Source: an uncultured Ureaplasma sp.
Lineage (GTDB): Bacteria; Bacillota_I; Bacilli_A; Mycoplasmatales; Mycoplasmoidaceae
Reading direction: 5' to 3'
Assembly: GCA_947039515.1 (NCBI GenBank)
Contig: CAMQYY010000004.1
Location: forward strand, 20,207-84,206
DNA length: 64,000 bases
A program made the translations under genes and the position numbers. Numbering within the stretch: position 1 is the stretch's first letter; each line of letters opens with the position of its first letter. The notes beneath the pieces are model-generated. The model was not told the origin of the DNA, searched no databases, and worked only from the letters and a program-made list of their open reading frames with translations. Positions 49,672-60,303 of this stretch are shown here, one piece after another.

Positions 49672-50295
49672 TTACTTAGTTCCGAAAATTCTATCACCAG
49701 CATCACCAAGTCCTGGAACAATAAATCCATTATCATCTAATTTATCATCAATAGAAGCTGTATAAATATTTACATCAGGATATGTTGCAACTAATTTATC
49801 AATACCATCTTGAGATGCAACAATACAAATAAAGGTAATTGAAGCTGGTTTATATTTTTTAATAATACTAACTGCATCACAAACAGAAACACCAGTAGCT
49901 AACATAGGATCTAATAAAATAATGTGTGAATTTTCAGTATGTTCTGGCATTTTAGTAAAATATTCAATAACATTTTTTGTTTCTTTATCACGATATAAAC
50001 CAATATGACCGATAGCAGCATTAGGAATAACATCTTTAACGCCATCAACCATACCAAGTCCAGCTCTTAAAATAGGAACTAATATAACTTTTTCTTTTAA
50101 CTTATAACCAATAACATTTTTAACAATTGGTGTATTAATTTCAATTTGGATAATTGGCAAATTTTTAGTAGCCTCATATGTCATTAACTTTGTTAATTCA
50201 ATTAAGGAAAATCTAAAAGAAGTTGAAATAGTTTCTATCTTTCTCATTCTAGTTAATTTATCTTTTATTAATGGGTGGTCAATTACTTTTAGCAT
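49672..50295 (-). CDS. upp: uracil phosphoribosyltransferase
   Basis: A 207-residue enzyme, usual length, that makes UMP from uracil and PRPP (salvage). 'ILRAGLGMVDGVKDVIPNA', the PRPP loop 'IILLDPMLATGVSVCDAV' and the uracil-binding end 'GFIVPGLGDAGDRIFGTK' are present. It has no TGA codons and stands alone between two plus-strand groups. Confidence 0.97.
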   Translation of the reverse strand: MLKVIDHPLIKDKLTRMRKIETISTSFRFSLIELTKLMTYEATKNLPIIQIEINTPIVKNVIGYKLKEKVILVPILRAGLGMVDGVKDVIPNAAIGHIGLYRDKETKNVIEYFTKMPEHTENSHIILLDPMLATGVSVCDAVSIIKKYKPASITFICIVASQDGIDKLVATYPDVNIYTASIDDKLDDNGFIVPGLGDAGDRIFGTK

Positions 50296-50357
50296 TTAAT
50301 GCTCCTTATTGCTTATTATTATATAATATTAAAAAGTAAAAGTTGATTGTAAAAATA

Positions 50358-51281
50358 ATGAATATATTAAAAACATATACGATAGAGACAAAAGATCGGC
50401 TTGATAAAAATCTTGTTAAGTTAACAAGTTTTTCTAGAACAAAAATTAATGAACTTATTAAAAATAAATTAATTTTAATAAATGGTGAATACGCTTTAAA
50501 AGCAGGACAAATAATTAAAGAAAAAACAGAAGTAATTATTTTAGAGAATAATGATATTTTAATTAATGAAAAAATAAAAGAAGAAGTTCTTTTTAATTAT
50601 GAACTTGATATAAAATATGAAGATGAATACTTATTAATTATTAATAAAAAATCAAATGTTTTATCTCATCCAACACTTTTTAATGAAACAAATACTTTAG
50701 CAGATGCTGTTAAGAAATATCTTAATTTGAATGAATATCCATTTCTTGTTCATAGATTAGATAAAAAAACATCTGGTCTAATTATTTTTGCTAAAGATTA
50801 TGAAACACAAGTTAAAATGCAAGAATTAATGGCATTAAAATTAATTGAAAAAAAATATTTTGCTCTTGTTAATAATTGTTTTAAAGAAAAAAAAATAATT
50901 ATTGATTTGCCAATTTCAAGATCTTTTCAAAGTAAAATAAGAATGCAAGTAGTTAAAGGTAAAAATTCAAAAGATAGCATTACTGAAGTTAATCTAATAG
51001 AAAATTATCAAAGCTCTGCTTTGATTGAATGTATTTTACATACTGGTAGAACTCATCAAATAAGAGTTCATCTTTCATATATTGGTCATTCTTTATTAGG
51101 AGATGAAATCTATGGTTCTAAAAAAAACAGAACAGATTATGGGCAATATTTAATTGCTTATTCTTTAAAATTTAATCATCCTATCACAAATGAGAAAATT
51201 AGTATTAAAATAAATTATGATAAAGAATTCGAAGATAAAATATTAGAATTAAAAAAAGGTGAATATTTTTATGAACAATAA
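50358..51281 (+). CDS. RluD-type rRNA pseudouridine synthase
   Basis: A 307-residue protein (312 if the TTG at 50343 is used; no Shine-Dalgarno settles this). The N-terminal S4 RNA-binding domain reads 'RLDKNLVKLTSFSRTKINEL', and the catalytic motif is 'LVHRLDKKTSGLIIFAKD', with 'HTGRTHQIRVHLSYIGHSLL'. It belongs to the RluC/RluD family of rRNA modifiers; the exact site is not clear. Its end overlaps tsaB by 11 nt. Confidence 0.92.
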   Translation: MNILKTYTIETKDRLDKNLVKLTSFSRTKINELIKNKLILINGEYALKAGQIIKEKTEVIILENNDILINEKIKEEVLFNYELDIKYEDEYLLIINKKSNVLSHPTLFNETNTLADAVKKYLNLNEYPFLVHRLDKKTSGLIIFAKDYETQVKMQELMALKLIEKKYFALVNNCFKEKKIIIDLPISRSFQSKIRMQVVKGKNSKDSITEVNLIENYQSSALIECILHTGRTHQIRVHLSYIGHSLLGDEIYGSKKNRTDYGQYLIAYSLKFNHPITNEKISIKINYDKEFEDKILELKKGEYFYEQ

Positions 51282-51837
51282 AATTTTTATTATTGATATG
51301 TGTTTAGATAAATGTAATTTTATTATTATTATCAATAATTGTATATATAAAAAAATATCAATAAATATTAATAGAAATTTAACAGATGTTTTTATAGATG
51401 TTTTAAAAGATATTTTTGATGATGAAATTAAAAAGGAAGATATTGATAAACTTTTTATTGTTACTGGACCTGGTTCTTTTACTAATATAAAAGTTTCTAA
51501 TATTATTTTGGGATTATGAAAATATATTAATCAAAATGTTGATTATTATGCTTTAGATTCTCTTTCTTATAAATCCCTTTTAAAAGGAATATCAATTTTA
51601 AAAGAAAAGAACTCATCTTATATAACTATTTATGATTCCAATAATAAAATGATAAATGAAATACAAAATTTAAATAATGATGAAATTACTAGAATCATTA
51701 ATGAAAATTCAAACATTGATGTTACTTATATCAATAATGTTAATTTAACTGATGATGATATTATTTCAACTCTTCCTTTTTTTAAAAAAATAGATTTAGA
51801 AAAATATAAACCTAAATACTATAAAATTGCATGATAA
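51271..51837 (+). CDS. tsaB: TsaB-like t6A biosynthesis protein
   Basis: A 188-residue protein with one clear mark, 'VTGPGSFTNIKVSNIILGLW', the family motif GPGSFTGxR. The rest is strongly diverged and Asn/Ile-rich, as expected for this non-catalytic partner of TsaD. Its last codons GCA TGA TAA (Ala-Trp-stop) overlap the rimI start. The tsaB-rimI pair is standard. Confidence 0.82.
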
Positions 51838-52253
51838 AGAAAATTGAAGATAACGAAACTATTAGAAAAATGGATCAACTTATTTTTCTAGATGAATCTT
51901 ATAATACAAATGAATATAAAGAAATGCAAAAATCTAGTGTTTATCTCTATTATCTACTTATTGAAGAAGATGAAATTATTGGATTTTCAATATTAACAAA
52001 AATTAAAAATGAATATGAAATTATTAAAATTGGTATTTTAATAGAATATCAATCTAAAGGATATGGAAATCTTTTCTTAAAAAATATTTTAAAAATAGGC
52101 ATTAGTGGAGATATATTTTTATTAGAAGTTGATTCAAACAATAAAAAAGCAATAAATTTATATGAAAAACTTGGTTTTAAAAAAATTTTTACAAGAAAAG
52201 AATACTATAAAAATAATAATGATGCTATTATATATCAACTATCGATAAAATAA
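51831..52253 (+). CDS. rimI: RimI-like GNAT acetyltransferase
   Basis: A 140-residue GNAT protein. The acetyl-CoA loop 'IGILIEYQSKGYGNLFLKNI' (QxxGxG) and 'LEVDSNNKKAINLYEKLGFK' are typical of RimI, which acetylates ribosomal protein S18 in E. coli. It overlaps tsaB by 7 nt. Confidence 0.85.
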   Translation: MIKKIEDNETIRKMDQLIFLDESYNTNEYKEMQKSSVYLYYLLIEEDEIIGFSILTKIKNEYEIIKIGILIEYQSKGYGNLFLKNILKIGISGDIFLLEVDSNNKKAINLYEKLGFKKIFTRKEYYKNNNDAIIYQLSIK

Positions 52254-52290
52254 TTTTTATTATATTATGATATAATAAAATGAGGTTAAA

Positions 52291-52869
52291 ATGGAAAAAA
52301 TATGTGTTATTATAGCTAATGGTAGTGATGATATTGAAACTATAGTTCCTATATCATTATGAAGAAAAGCTGGTTTTGTAGTTGATTTAATTTCTGTTGA
52401 AAATAAAAATACTTTAATTTTGGATTCAGGTATTAAAATATCTTGTAGTTATTCTATAGATAAAATTAATATATCTAAGTACAATGCTATTTACTTACCT
52501 GGTGGTAGTGGAATTGATAAATTGAAAAAAGAAAAACTATTGTTAAAACATAGTGAAAATATTTTAAAAGTTCATAATGAAATTAAAAAATTTATTATTG
52601 AAAATAAATTAATTTTTGGAATGAGTACAGCACCTATTATTTTTAATGAATTAGGTTTATTAAATGATGTGAAATTTACTGGATTACCTAGTTTAGTTGA
52701 AGAATTTAAAGGTTTAAATTTTGTTGATGAAACGGTTGTTGTTGACAAAAACTTTGTAACTGCAAAATCTTCAGCATCAATTGTTGAATTTACTTATAAA
52801 ATAGTTCTTATGATGTTGGGTCAAGAAGCTTTAGATAATCTTAAAAAACAAATTAATGATGTTAACTAA
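52291..52869 (+). CDS. DJ-1/PfpI family protein lacking the nucleophilic Cys
   Basis: A 192-residue protein with DJ-1 layout: 'VIIANGSDDIETIVPISLWR' (the conserved Glu near residue 17), 'AIYLPGGSGIDKLK' and 'NFVTAKSSASIVEFTYKI'. The nucleophile elbow, usually 'ICAAP', reads 'GMSTAPIIFNELGLL', so Ser replaces the oxidation-sensitive Cys. DJ-1 proteins are linked to glyoxalase/deglycase activity or stress sensing, which would need Cys. Function here may differ. Confidence 0.85.
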
Positions 52870-52890
52870 AAAATAAATATAGAAATAAAA

Positions 52891-52922
52891 AAAATACTAT
52901 TAAAAATTTTTAATAGTATTTT
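52891..52922. terminator. 32-bp palindromic bidirectional terminator
   Basis: AAAATACTATTAAAAA and its exact reverse complement, flanked by A and T runs, between the convergent DJ-1 gene and ymdB. Confidence 0.85.
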
Positions 52923-52925
52923 TTT

Positions 52926-53726
52926 TTATTCATTAAAATTAATTGTCTTAATATTGGTTGGAATATTATTCTCATTAATAGTTAAAATAACAGCATTAAA
53001 TTGATAATCACCTTCTTCTTCTGTTAATCTAAACCTCTCAGATTCTCCAATAAATTTTTTAATTATAGATTCTTTACTAGCGCCAATAATCCCATCTTTT
53101 GGACCCGTCATACCAGCATCAGTTATATAAGCAGTATTACTAACAATTTTTGAATCATTAGTTTGAACATGCGTGTGTGTTCCAAAAATAGCTGTAACTC
53201 TATTTTTAAAATAGTGTAACATTGCATTCTTTTCACTTGTAGTTTCACCATGAAAATCGATAATGTGAATATCTATATTTTTTTCAATTTTATCTTTTTC
53301 AATTATTTCATCAAGCAAATTAAATGGATTAAATATTTCATATTTATTGAATCAATCAATACTTTGACCTAGTAGATTAGTTATTCTAATTTTTTTATTA
53401 TTAACAATAACTATTTTAGTACCTTCTCCATTAATTATTTCATTTTTGGATTGAACATTATATGGTCTTATTATATTTTTTTCTTTATTAAAAATATCAT
53501 AAACTTCATCTTTATGTCATGTATGGTTACCCATAGTTATAAAATCAATTCCATAACTACATAAATCATTATAATCATCAAAATTTAACCCACGGCATTG
53601 AGTAGTATTTTCAGCATTAGCTATAACAAAATCTATTTTTTCATTAATTTTGATTTTATCAACATTTTCTTTAACAGCTCTAATTCCTGCTTTTCCAAAA
53701 ATATCTCCTATAAAAAGTATATTCAT
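52926..53726 (-). CDS. ymdB: YmdB-family metallophosphoesterase
   Basis: A 266-residue protein. Di-iron/phosphoesterase ligands are seen in 'FIGDIFGKAGIRAV', 'IANAENTTQCRGL', 'FITMGNHTWH', 'IIDFHGETTSEKNAM' and 'FGTHTHVQTND'. YmdB hydrolyses cyclic nucleotides in Bacillus and Deinococcus and affects development there. It starts one base after pcrA (TAAAATG). Confidence 0.92.
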
Positions 53727-53727
53727 T

Positions 53728-55914
53728 TTAATTTAACTTTCTAATAATTGCTTTATGATTAAATTTTATAGATTTTTTATAATATGGGGGTTTAAAAGAT
53801 ATTTCAAGTAAAGAACCATTAATATCAATGATAATGCCATTTCCAAATAATGTATGAACAATTTCATCACCAATTTGATAATTATTTTCTTGTTTTGTTT
53901 CTAGTTCTGAACCAAATTCTTTTTTATCTTTACTATTAAATCAATTTGAATCAAAATTAGAAAATTTTATAAATTCTCTTTGTTCAGTAATTAAATTATT
54001 TAATCCTATTTCTTTAATAAATCTTGAAGGTGTTTCACTACCTCCATAGAAATTACTATTAATACTTTTATATGGGTCACTAAAAGTTGAAATTCTAGAA
54101 GAGATAAATAATTTTTCTTTTGCTCTTGTTAGGGCAACATAAGCAACTCTTCTTTCTTCTTCTAATAATGAGCCGAAATTAGCTCTATGAGATGGAAAAA
54201 TATTTTCTACCATTCCTATTAAGAAAACATTCTTAAATTCTAATCCTTTTGCATTATGAACAGTCATTAATGATATGTGATCAATTTCTTTGTTTTCATC
54301 TGTATTAGAATATAAAGATAATTCTTCTAAAAATTCTTCAATTGTTGCATTATTATTTTTTATAAAATTAGATAAAGCGAATTTTAATTCATTAATATTT
54401 TCAATTCTATCAAATTCATTATTATCCTTTAACATCTCTATATAATTTGTTTTTTCTAAAATTAAATTAATAATTTTTGAAATATCTTGTTTTTCATTTT
54501 TTAATTCATCAATCATTTTTACAAATATTTTAATTGAATTTATTGCCATTGATGGGATTTCAATATCATCTATCTTTTTTAATGTTTGAGAAAAAGTTAA
54601 ATTATTAAGATAAGCATAATCAGAAATTTTATTAACAGATACTGGAGAAATTTTTCTTTTAGGTGTGTTAATAATTCTAATGTAACTTAATTCATCATCA
54701 GTATATATAACTCTTAAAAAAGCAATAATATCTTTTACTTCTTTTCGTTGATAAAATTTTACACCACCAAAAATAACATATTTAATATTGTTCAACATTA
54801 ATGATTGTTCTATATTTCTAGAAAGGAAATTTGCTCTATACAATATTGCTATATCTTTATTTTTTACACCTTCTCTTGTAAGTTTCAATATTTTATTTGT
54901 AACTCATTTTGATTCATCATCAGCATTTGATGCTATATAATAAATTGGCTTTGAAAGATCTGTATTATTAGCTATTAATTCTTTTTTAAATCTATTTTTA
55001 TTAATTTTTACTAAATTATTTGCAGCATTTAAAATACCTTGAGTTGAACGATAATTTTGTGTCAATACTATCTTTTCTGAATTTGGAAAATCTTTTTCAA
55101 AGCTTAGAATAACTCTTTCATCAGCACCTCTTCAGCCATAAATCATTTGATCAGGGTCTCCAACTACAAATATTCTTTTATTTTTTTTAACAAAAGTTTT
55201 TACAATTTCATATTGAACACTATTAGTATCTTGATATTCATCAATAAGAATATAATCAAAAAAATGAGATCATTTGTCTTTCATTTCATCTAATTCAAAT
55301 AACTTAGCTGTATAGTTTAATAAATCATTAAAATCTAGATAATTATTATTTAGATTTCTTTTTTCATATTCTTCAAAAATTCTAAGAGAATTTAATCCAT
55401 TTTTAACAGAATCTAATCCATAAAATTCAATTCCATCTTTTGATTTAATATATTCAGGAGACATTCTTTTTTGTTTAACATCATTTACTACTCTTAAAAC
55501 TGTTTTTGGTGTTAATTCTTTTGTATCTATTTTATAAAATCTAAATATTTCTTTAATAATTGAAATTTGTTCTTGATCATCAATTATTGTAAAACTTCTT
55601 TTTCTATCTAAGTATTCAAAATCTTCTCTTAATATTCTTAAACACATTGAGTGGAATGTTCCTATTCAAGTAACATTTTCAATATTTAATGTTCTAATCC
55701 TTTCTTTAATTTCATTTGCAGCTTTATTTGTAAATGTAATTGCCAAAATTTTATTAGGTCTGATATTTGTGTTATTTAATAAATATTCAATTCTAGAGAT
55801 TAAAACTTTTGTTTTTCCAGCTCCAGCTCCAGCCACAACTAATATAGGTTTGTTATAATCTGATGTAACAGCTTCTAATTGTTTTTCATTTAAGTTTTCA
55901 AAATTATTATTCAT
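53728..55914 (-). CDS. pcrA: UvrD/PcrA superfamily-1 DNA helicase
   Basis: A 728-residue helicase pieced from three track ORFs across TGA-Trp. Q-motif 'NLNEKQLEAVTSDYNKPI', Walker A 'VVAGAGAGKTKVLISRI', motif Ia 'ILAITFTNKAANEIKERI', motif II 'DEYQDTNSVQYEIVKT', and later 'LMTVHNAKGLEFKNVFLIGM' and 'EEERRVAYVALTRAKEKLF'. The C-terminal Tudor-like part ends 'GDEIVHTLFGNGIIIDI'. Used in repair and clearing of replication blocks. Confidence 0.95.
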
Positions 55915-56647
55915 TCTTTTCTCCTGTTATTTTATCTATTTCAGCTTCATCTAAAATTCCTGGAATATTATCATTAAAACCTTTATTTTCTTCATCAGAA
56001 CTAATTTCAACATCTAATGTGGAAATACAATATATACCAGCAAAATTATCATTAATTGTTACTTTACCCGATTTTATAAAAGATGATAATAAAACAATAA
56101 AACTTGGTAGGAAAGAAAAAATGAAAATGATTATAAAAATATTTGAAATTATTACATATCCTAGATTTTTTGAGAATATTGGTGGTATAGATGAATTAAA
56201 AGGAATTAAAAAATAGCATAATACCAAGGAATTAGGTACTAAAAAACTAAATATAGAAAAAAGAAATAATGTTAATATTGGCACTACTCAAATAAATATT
56301 TCACCTTTAAATAAATTGATAATTCTATTTTGATCTGAGTAAATATAATATTTAATCTTTAGAATTTTTCTAAAGAGAGTATATCCCTTTCAAAAATAAG
56401 GAATAATTATAAAATAACTAAAATTAATTAAGAAGCAAATAATAGATAAAAAGAGAATTTTTGTTGAAAAAATATAAGTTCCATCCCAATTTTCTGAATT
56501 TATTGCAGTATTTATTGCTTTTGAATCTAAATCTAGAAAAAATAGAAAAAATAATAGTAGTACAAAACAAAAAATTAGTACTAAATCAAAAAATCGTGCA
56601 ATAAATCTTCTCGAAAAATATGCTATATTTTTTTTATTTTCTCCCAT
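55907..56647 (-). CDS. RDD-like membrane protein
   Basis: A 246-residue protein with about five membrane helices. The start 'YFSRRFIARFFDLVLIFCFV' has the Arg-x-x-Asp arrangement of RDD proteins, and 'IPYFWKGYTLFRKILKIK' matches their second motif (usually GxTxGKxxxxI). The acidic C-terminus reads 'SSDEENKGFNDNIPGILDE'. The RDD assignment is moderate. It overlaps pcrA by 8 nt. Confidence 0.7.
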
Positions 56648-56669
56648 TAAAAAATCCTTTAAATGAAAA

Positions 56670-56690
56670 ATACCCTTTTAAAGGGGTATT
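56670..56690 (-). terminator. terminator of rnpB
   Basis: Minus strand AATACCCC-TTTAAA-AGGGTATTTTTC: a stem closing directly at the 3' end of RNase P RNA followed by Ts. Confidence 0.75.
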
Positions 56691-57050
56691 AGTTTGCAAA
56701 CTATAAGCCATGTTTTGTACTATAAATAGTGTTAATAATTTATCTATATGTCTATAAAAATAGACATATTCCAAAACAATTCTTTATTATTGTTTTAAGA
56801 TTCCCTTACCAAATTTTAGGTTTCTCGCTTGTGGGGTTTACCCGTTTCACCTTATAAATCACTTCATAAATTCGTCGCTGTTGCACTTTATAATTTCTAA
56901 ATCTTTAAAGAATAAAGATTTAGAAATCGCCGTTATTATTACTAATACTGTATTTTATTTTTTCAATACACACAAACACTATCTCCATCACAGGAAATGC
57001 GAGCATGGACTTTCCTCTACTTTTCAGCAGTAATTAACCGTTTGCAATTT
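56691..57050 (-). ncRNA. rnpB: RNase P RNA (rnpB), B-type
   Basis: The minus strand contains the hallmark GAGGAAAGTCCATGCTCGC about 35 bases from the 5' end, the GGTAAACCCCACAAGCGAGAAACC block in the middle, and GGCTTATAG near the 3' end. The ends pair as P1 (TTGCAAAC with GTTTGCAA). About 360 bases. With RNase P protein it trims tRNA 5' leaders. Ends approximate. Confidence 0.95.
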
Positions 57051-57077
57051 AAATTATAAAATATTTTTACTCAAATA

Positions 57078-57794
57078 TTAGAATAAAATTTCATCAAATT
57101 CTTTTTGCATAGTTTTTTGTAAATTTTTAGATAAAATATCTCTTTTGATATTCATATATTTGGCATGTTTAATAGGTTCTAAAATTTCTAATTTGGCAGT
57201 ACTTTTATCTTTATATTTAATAACTATTGGTTGAATTGGAACAAAACTTCTATAAGCTACCTCAAAAGATCCTGATTTAAATTCTAAAAATTCATTATTT
57301 TTATTTCTTTGTCCTTCTGGAAAAATTAAAATAGATCTACCTTCTTTTAATAATTCTTTTTGTTTGTCAATACTAGCAAACATTTGTCTTAAATTATTTC
57401 TATCTAAAAAAATAACATCAATCAATTTTAATAAATTACCAAGTAATCCTTTTTCTAATTCTTTTTTAGCTATTATTGTGTATTTTGAACCTACATTATA
57501 TTTTATTCAATGAATGATAACAAGTGGGTCTAATGCTGATTTATGGTTTGCAATAAAAAGAGTGGGTCTATTAGCTACCTTTGTTTTTGATTCAAATTCA
57601 TAACTTAAATCATTTACATAATAATAAAGCTTTGAAGCTCTTTCAAAAATAGCATATCTTTCATCAAGAGTATATCCTTTTGGATTTTTTTGATATTTTT
57701 TAGAAACGCTTGCTCCATAGACAATCAAAAGAAATAATATTGGTCATACAAATATTATTGATATTTTTTTCAAAATTTTTAATAAAATCTTCAT
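57078..57794 (-). CDS. plsC: 1-acyl-glycerol-3-phosphate acyltransferase
   Basis: A 238-residue membrane-bound acyltransferase. An N-terminal helix (residues about 8-30) precedes the catalytic 'IANHKSALDPLVIIHW' (HxxxxD) and the substrate motif 'ILIFPEGQRNKNN'. It adds the second acyl chain to make phosphatidic acid, completing the FakA-PlsX route. PlsY is not in the window. Confidence 0.93.
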
Positions 57795-57835
57795 GTATAA
57801 CTCCTATATTTTTTTATTATACATTTATTATAAAA

Positions 57836-58177
57836 TTAAATAAAAATATTCCCTTTATTAGAATAAATTTGAACACTATTTATTAGATTTTCATAATATC
57901 AATCAATTTGATCTGTTTCTAAAATTATGAAATTTGAATAATAACCTATAAAATTTGAACTTTTTTCAAATCAATTATTTTCTAATCTAAATTTAATATT
58001 TTCTTTATTATCAATCTTTAAATAATCATCTTTTTCAATAATAAGATAGTTAGATGAATCAACTTTCATTATTTTTCCACTTACATAATTATCAAATTTT
58101 AAAAACAATAATAGTGGCATAAAAATTGAAAAAAATATAATAAACCAAATAAAAATATTCTTAATTATTCTATTCAT
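57836..58177 (-). CDS. single-helix membrane protein following the ABC exporter
   Basis: A 113-residue protein with one N-terminal membrane helix (about 6-28, 'IFIWFIIFFSIFMPLLLFL') and a small outside domain with 'GKIMKVDSSNYLIIEKDD'. The short beta-rich fragment after the helix recalls membrane-fusion (HlyD-like) accessory proteins, but it is far too short for one. It starts 8 nt inside the exporter gene, so it probably works with it. Confidence 0.6.
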
Positions 58178-60146
58178 AAATTTCTAATGTATCTCTAAAA
58201 AAATTATGCATAAATTGATCATGACTTATTCAAATCAAAAAATTATTTTTAATAATAATGGGTTTAATATTATTCATTAATATTTCTTTTCTAAAAGAAT
58301 CAACATTATTTAAAACTTCATCTAAAATAATTACTTTATCCTCAAATAGAATAAGGAAAATGAAATTAAAAATTTGTTTAACACCAGGACTCATTTTTTC
58401 TATATTTAAGTCACCAATATTTAATTTCATATCTTTAATTGTTTTTATAACTATTTCGCTATATTCTGATTGAAAAACTTTATCAATTTTTTCTATATTA
58501 ATAGCATTATTAATTGACATGTAAATTATGTTTTTAGAAATTCAACTATTACTAATATTTTTCAAGTCTATTTCATTTAAATAAATATTACCGCTATCAA
58601 CATCATATTTCTTAGTTAACATTTTAACTATTGTTGATTTACCTATTCCTGACTTACCAAATAATAAAGTATCATTATGAATTGTTGAATTAAAATTTGT
58701 AATAATATTTCTAAAATTTACATTCTCATATTTAATTTTATTTATTTTTGATTTAATTTCTATATTTATATCATTCTCATTAATATTAGAAATATGTAAA
58801 ATATCGTTATAAATATTATTATTTACTTTATAAATTGGAATATCATTAATTAAACTTAAAAATCCATCAACAGATCCAGATACTAATTGAATTAAACTTA
58901 TTGAAAAAATTAAAGACCCTATATTTGTTTCATTATTGATAATCATTGTGTAGATACCTATAAAAACAATAAATACATAGATAATACTTTTTAATATTGA
59001 ATTAATGAAAGCAATATTGCTTGAAAATTTTATAATATTTTTACTTTCTTTCTTTTGAATGCTGAATAATGATTCAAGAGTAGTAATTTTACTATTAGTA
59101 TTATTAGAATTATGGTTACTTCTATTAAATAAAATATACTCGTTTCATGATTTAAATGATGAATTACTCAAATCTTGCATTTTTGAAATATTCTCTTTTG
59201 AGAAATTTAATTGAACAAGAGAAAATATAATTGATGAAATAATAATTAGAATAAGAACTAATAAAAATAATGGATTGATAATAGAAAGAACTATTGTACC
59301 AATAATAATACTCAATATATCAGCAACAATTTTATTTAGGTTCATCGAATAAAAAGAAGCGAGATCATAAATAATATCTTGTAGATTTATTAAGTAATTA
59401 TTATCTATTTTGTCATAGAAATCAAATTTTTTATTTGGAATTTTTTTATAAACATTATTCAGCATATAATTATATTTTTTAAGAACATCATCACTCATAA
59501 ATAGATTCAAAAAATATTCTGATATTTTATTTAATATAATTGCAATTATATAAATAATTGACAGTGTTAAGAGATTGGTTATTGATTCATTATTTAAACT
59601 TTTATCAATAATAGCTTGAATAAAAGTTCCAATAAAGACAGATAGTAATATATTTATAATATTAAATATATTTACAATTAAAATATATTTAATATTAATA
59701 TTTTTAAAGTAAGATTTATTATATTTTTTAATTTCTACATTTAAAAATACTTTTTCAACAAAAATAATGATTCCTGAAAAAATTTTTATAAATTCCTTAG
59801 TTGATAAGGAATATACTCCACTAGATGAATCATATATTTCAACTTCTTTTTTATTTTTTCTAGCAATAATATAATGTTGTAAGTTATTTTTATTAATAAT
59901 AGTTACAAAAAAATCATCAATTTTCGTTGCTTTAAATTCATCTGAATTCATTTCATAACTATCACAATCAATTCCATATTTTGATGCTAAATTCTCAAAT
60001 TGAATAATACTCATTCCACTATTTGTTATTTCAGAATCATCAAGAATTTGTGTCTTATTTATTTTTTTCTTATTAAAATGATTGAATAAAGACGTTATTA
60101 CACATACACCACACTCATTAGTATTTATTTGTTCTACAATTTTCAT
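58170..60146 (-). CDS. peptidase-containing ABC exporter (C39 family)
   Basis: A 658-residue protein assembled from four track pieces across TGA-Trp. Residues 1-140 form a C39 peptidase: 'INTNECGVCVITSLF' (catalytic Cys), 'QHYIIARKN' (His) and 'IYDSSSGV' (Asp). Then about six membrane helices, and an ATPase with Walker A 'LFGKSGIGKSTIVKMLT' and Walker B 'KVIILDEVLNNVD', 'ISHDQFM'. The signature, normally LSGGQ, reads 'MSPGVKQIFNF'. Such proteins cut the double-Gly leader from a peptide and export it. No substrate gene was found nearby. Confidence 0.9.
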
Positions 60147-60171
60147 TTTTCCTCAAATAATAAATAGTAGA

Positions 60172-60205
60172 TAAAATCCATAAATTACTAAATTTATGGA
60201 TTTTA
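60172..60205. repeat. hairpin 1 in the exporter/LRR divergent region
   Basis: TAAAATCCATAAATT-ACTA-AATTTATGGATTTTA, 15 perfect pairs. Confidence 0.8.
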
Positions 60206-60211
60206 CTATTG

Positions 60212-60254
60212 TTTAAATACTTTTATTAAAAATAATTTAATAAAAGTATTTAAA
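60212..60254. repeat. hairpin 2 in the exporter/LRR divergent region
   Basis: TTTAAATACTTTTATTAAA-AATAA-TTTAATAAAAGTATTTAAA, 19 perfect pairs, 6 bases from hairpin 1. The two occupy much of the 157-bp gap between divergent genes, so they may be operators rather than terminators. Confidence 0.8.
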
Positions 60255-60303
60255 TTATCTAAAAAAATTATTATCATTATATTAAAGATAAATGGTGAGT
60301 AGA

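Noticed and set aside
60172-60254. CRISPR array.
   Set aside because: Two different inverted repeats, not regularly spaced direct repeats; no cas genes anywhere in the window.
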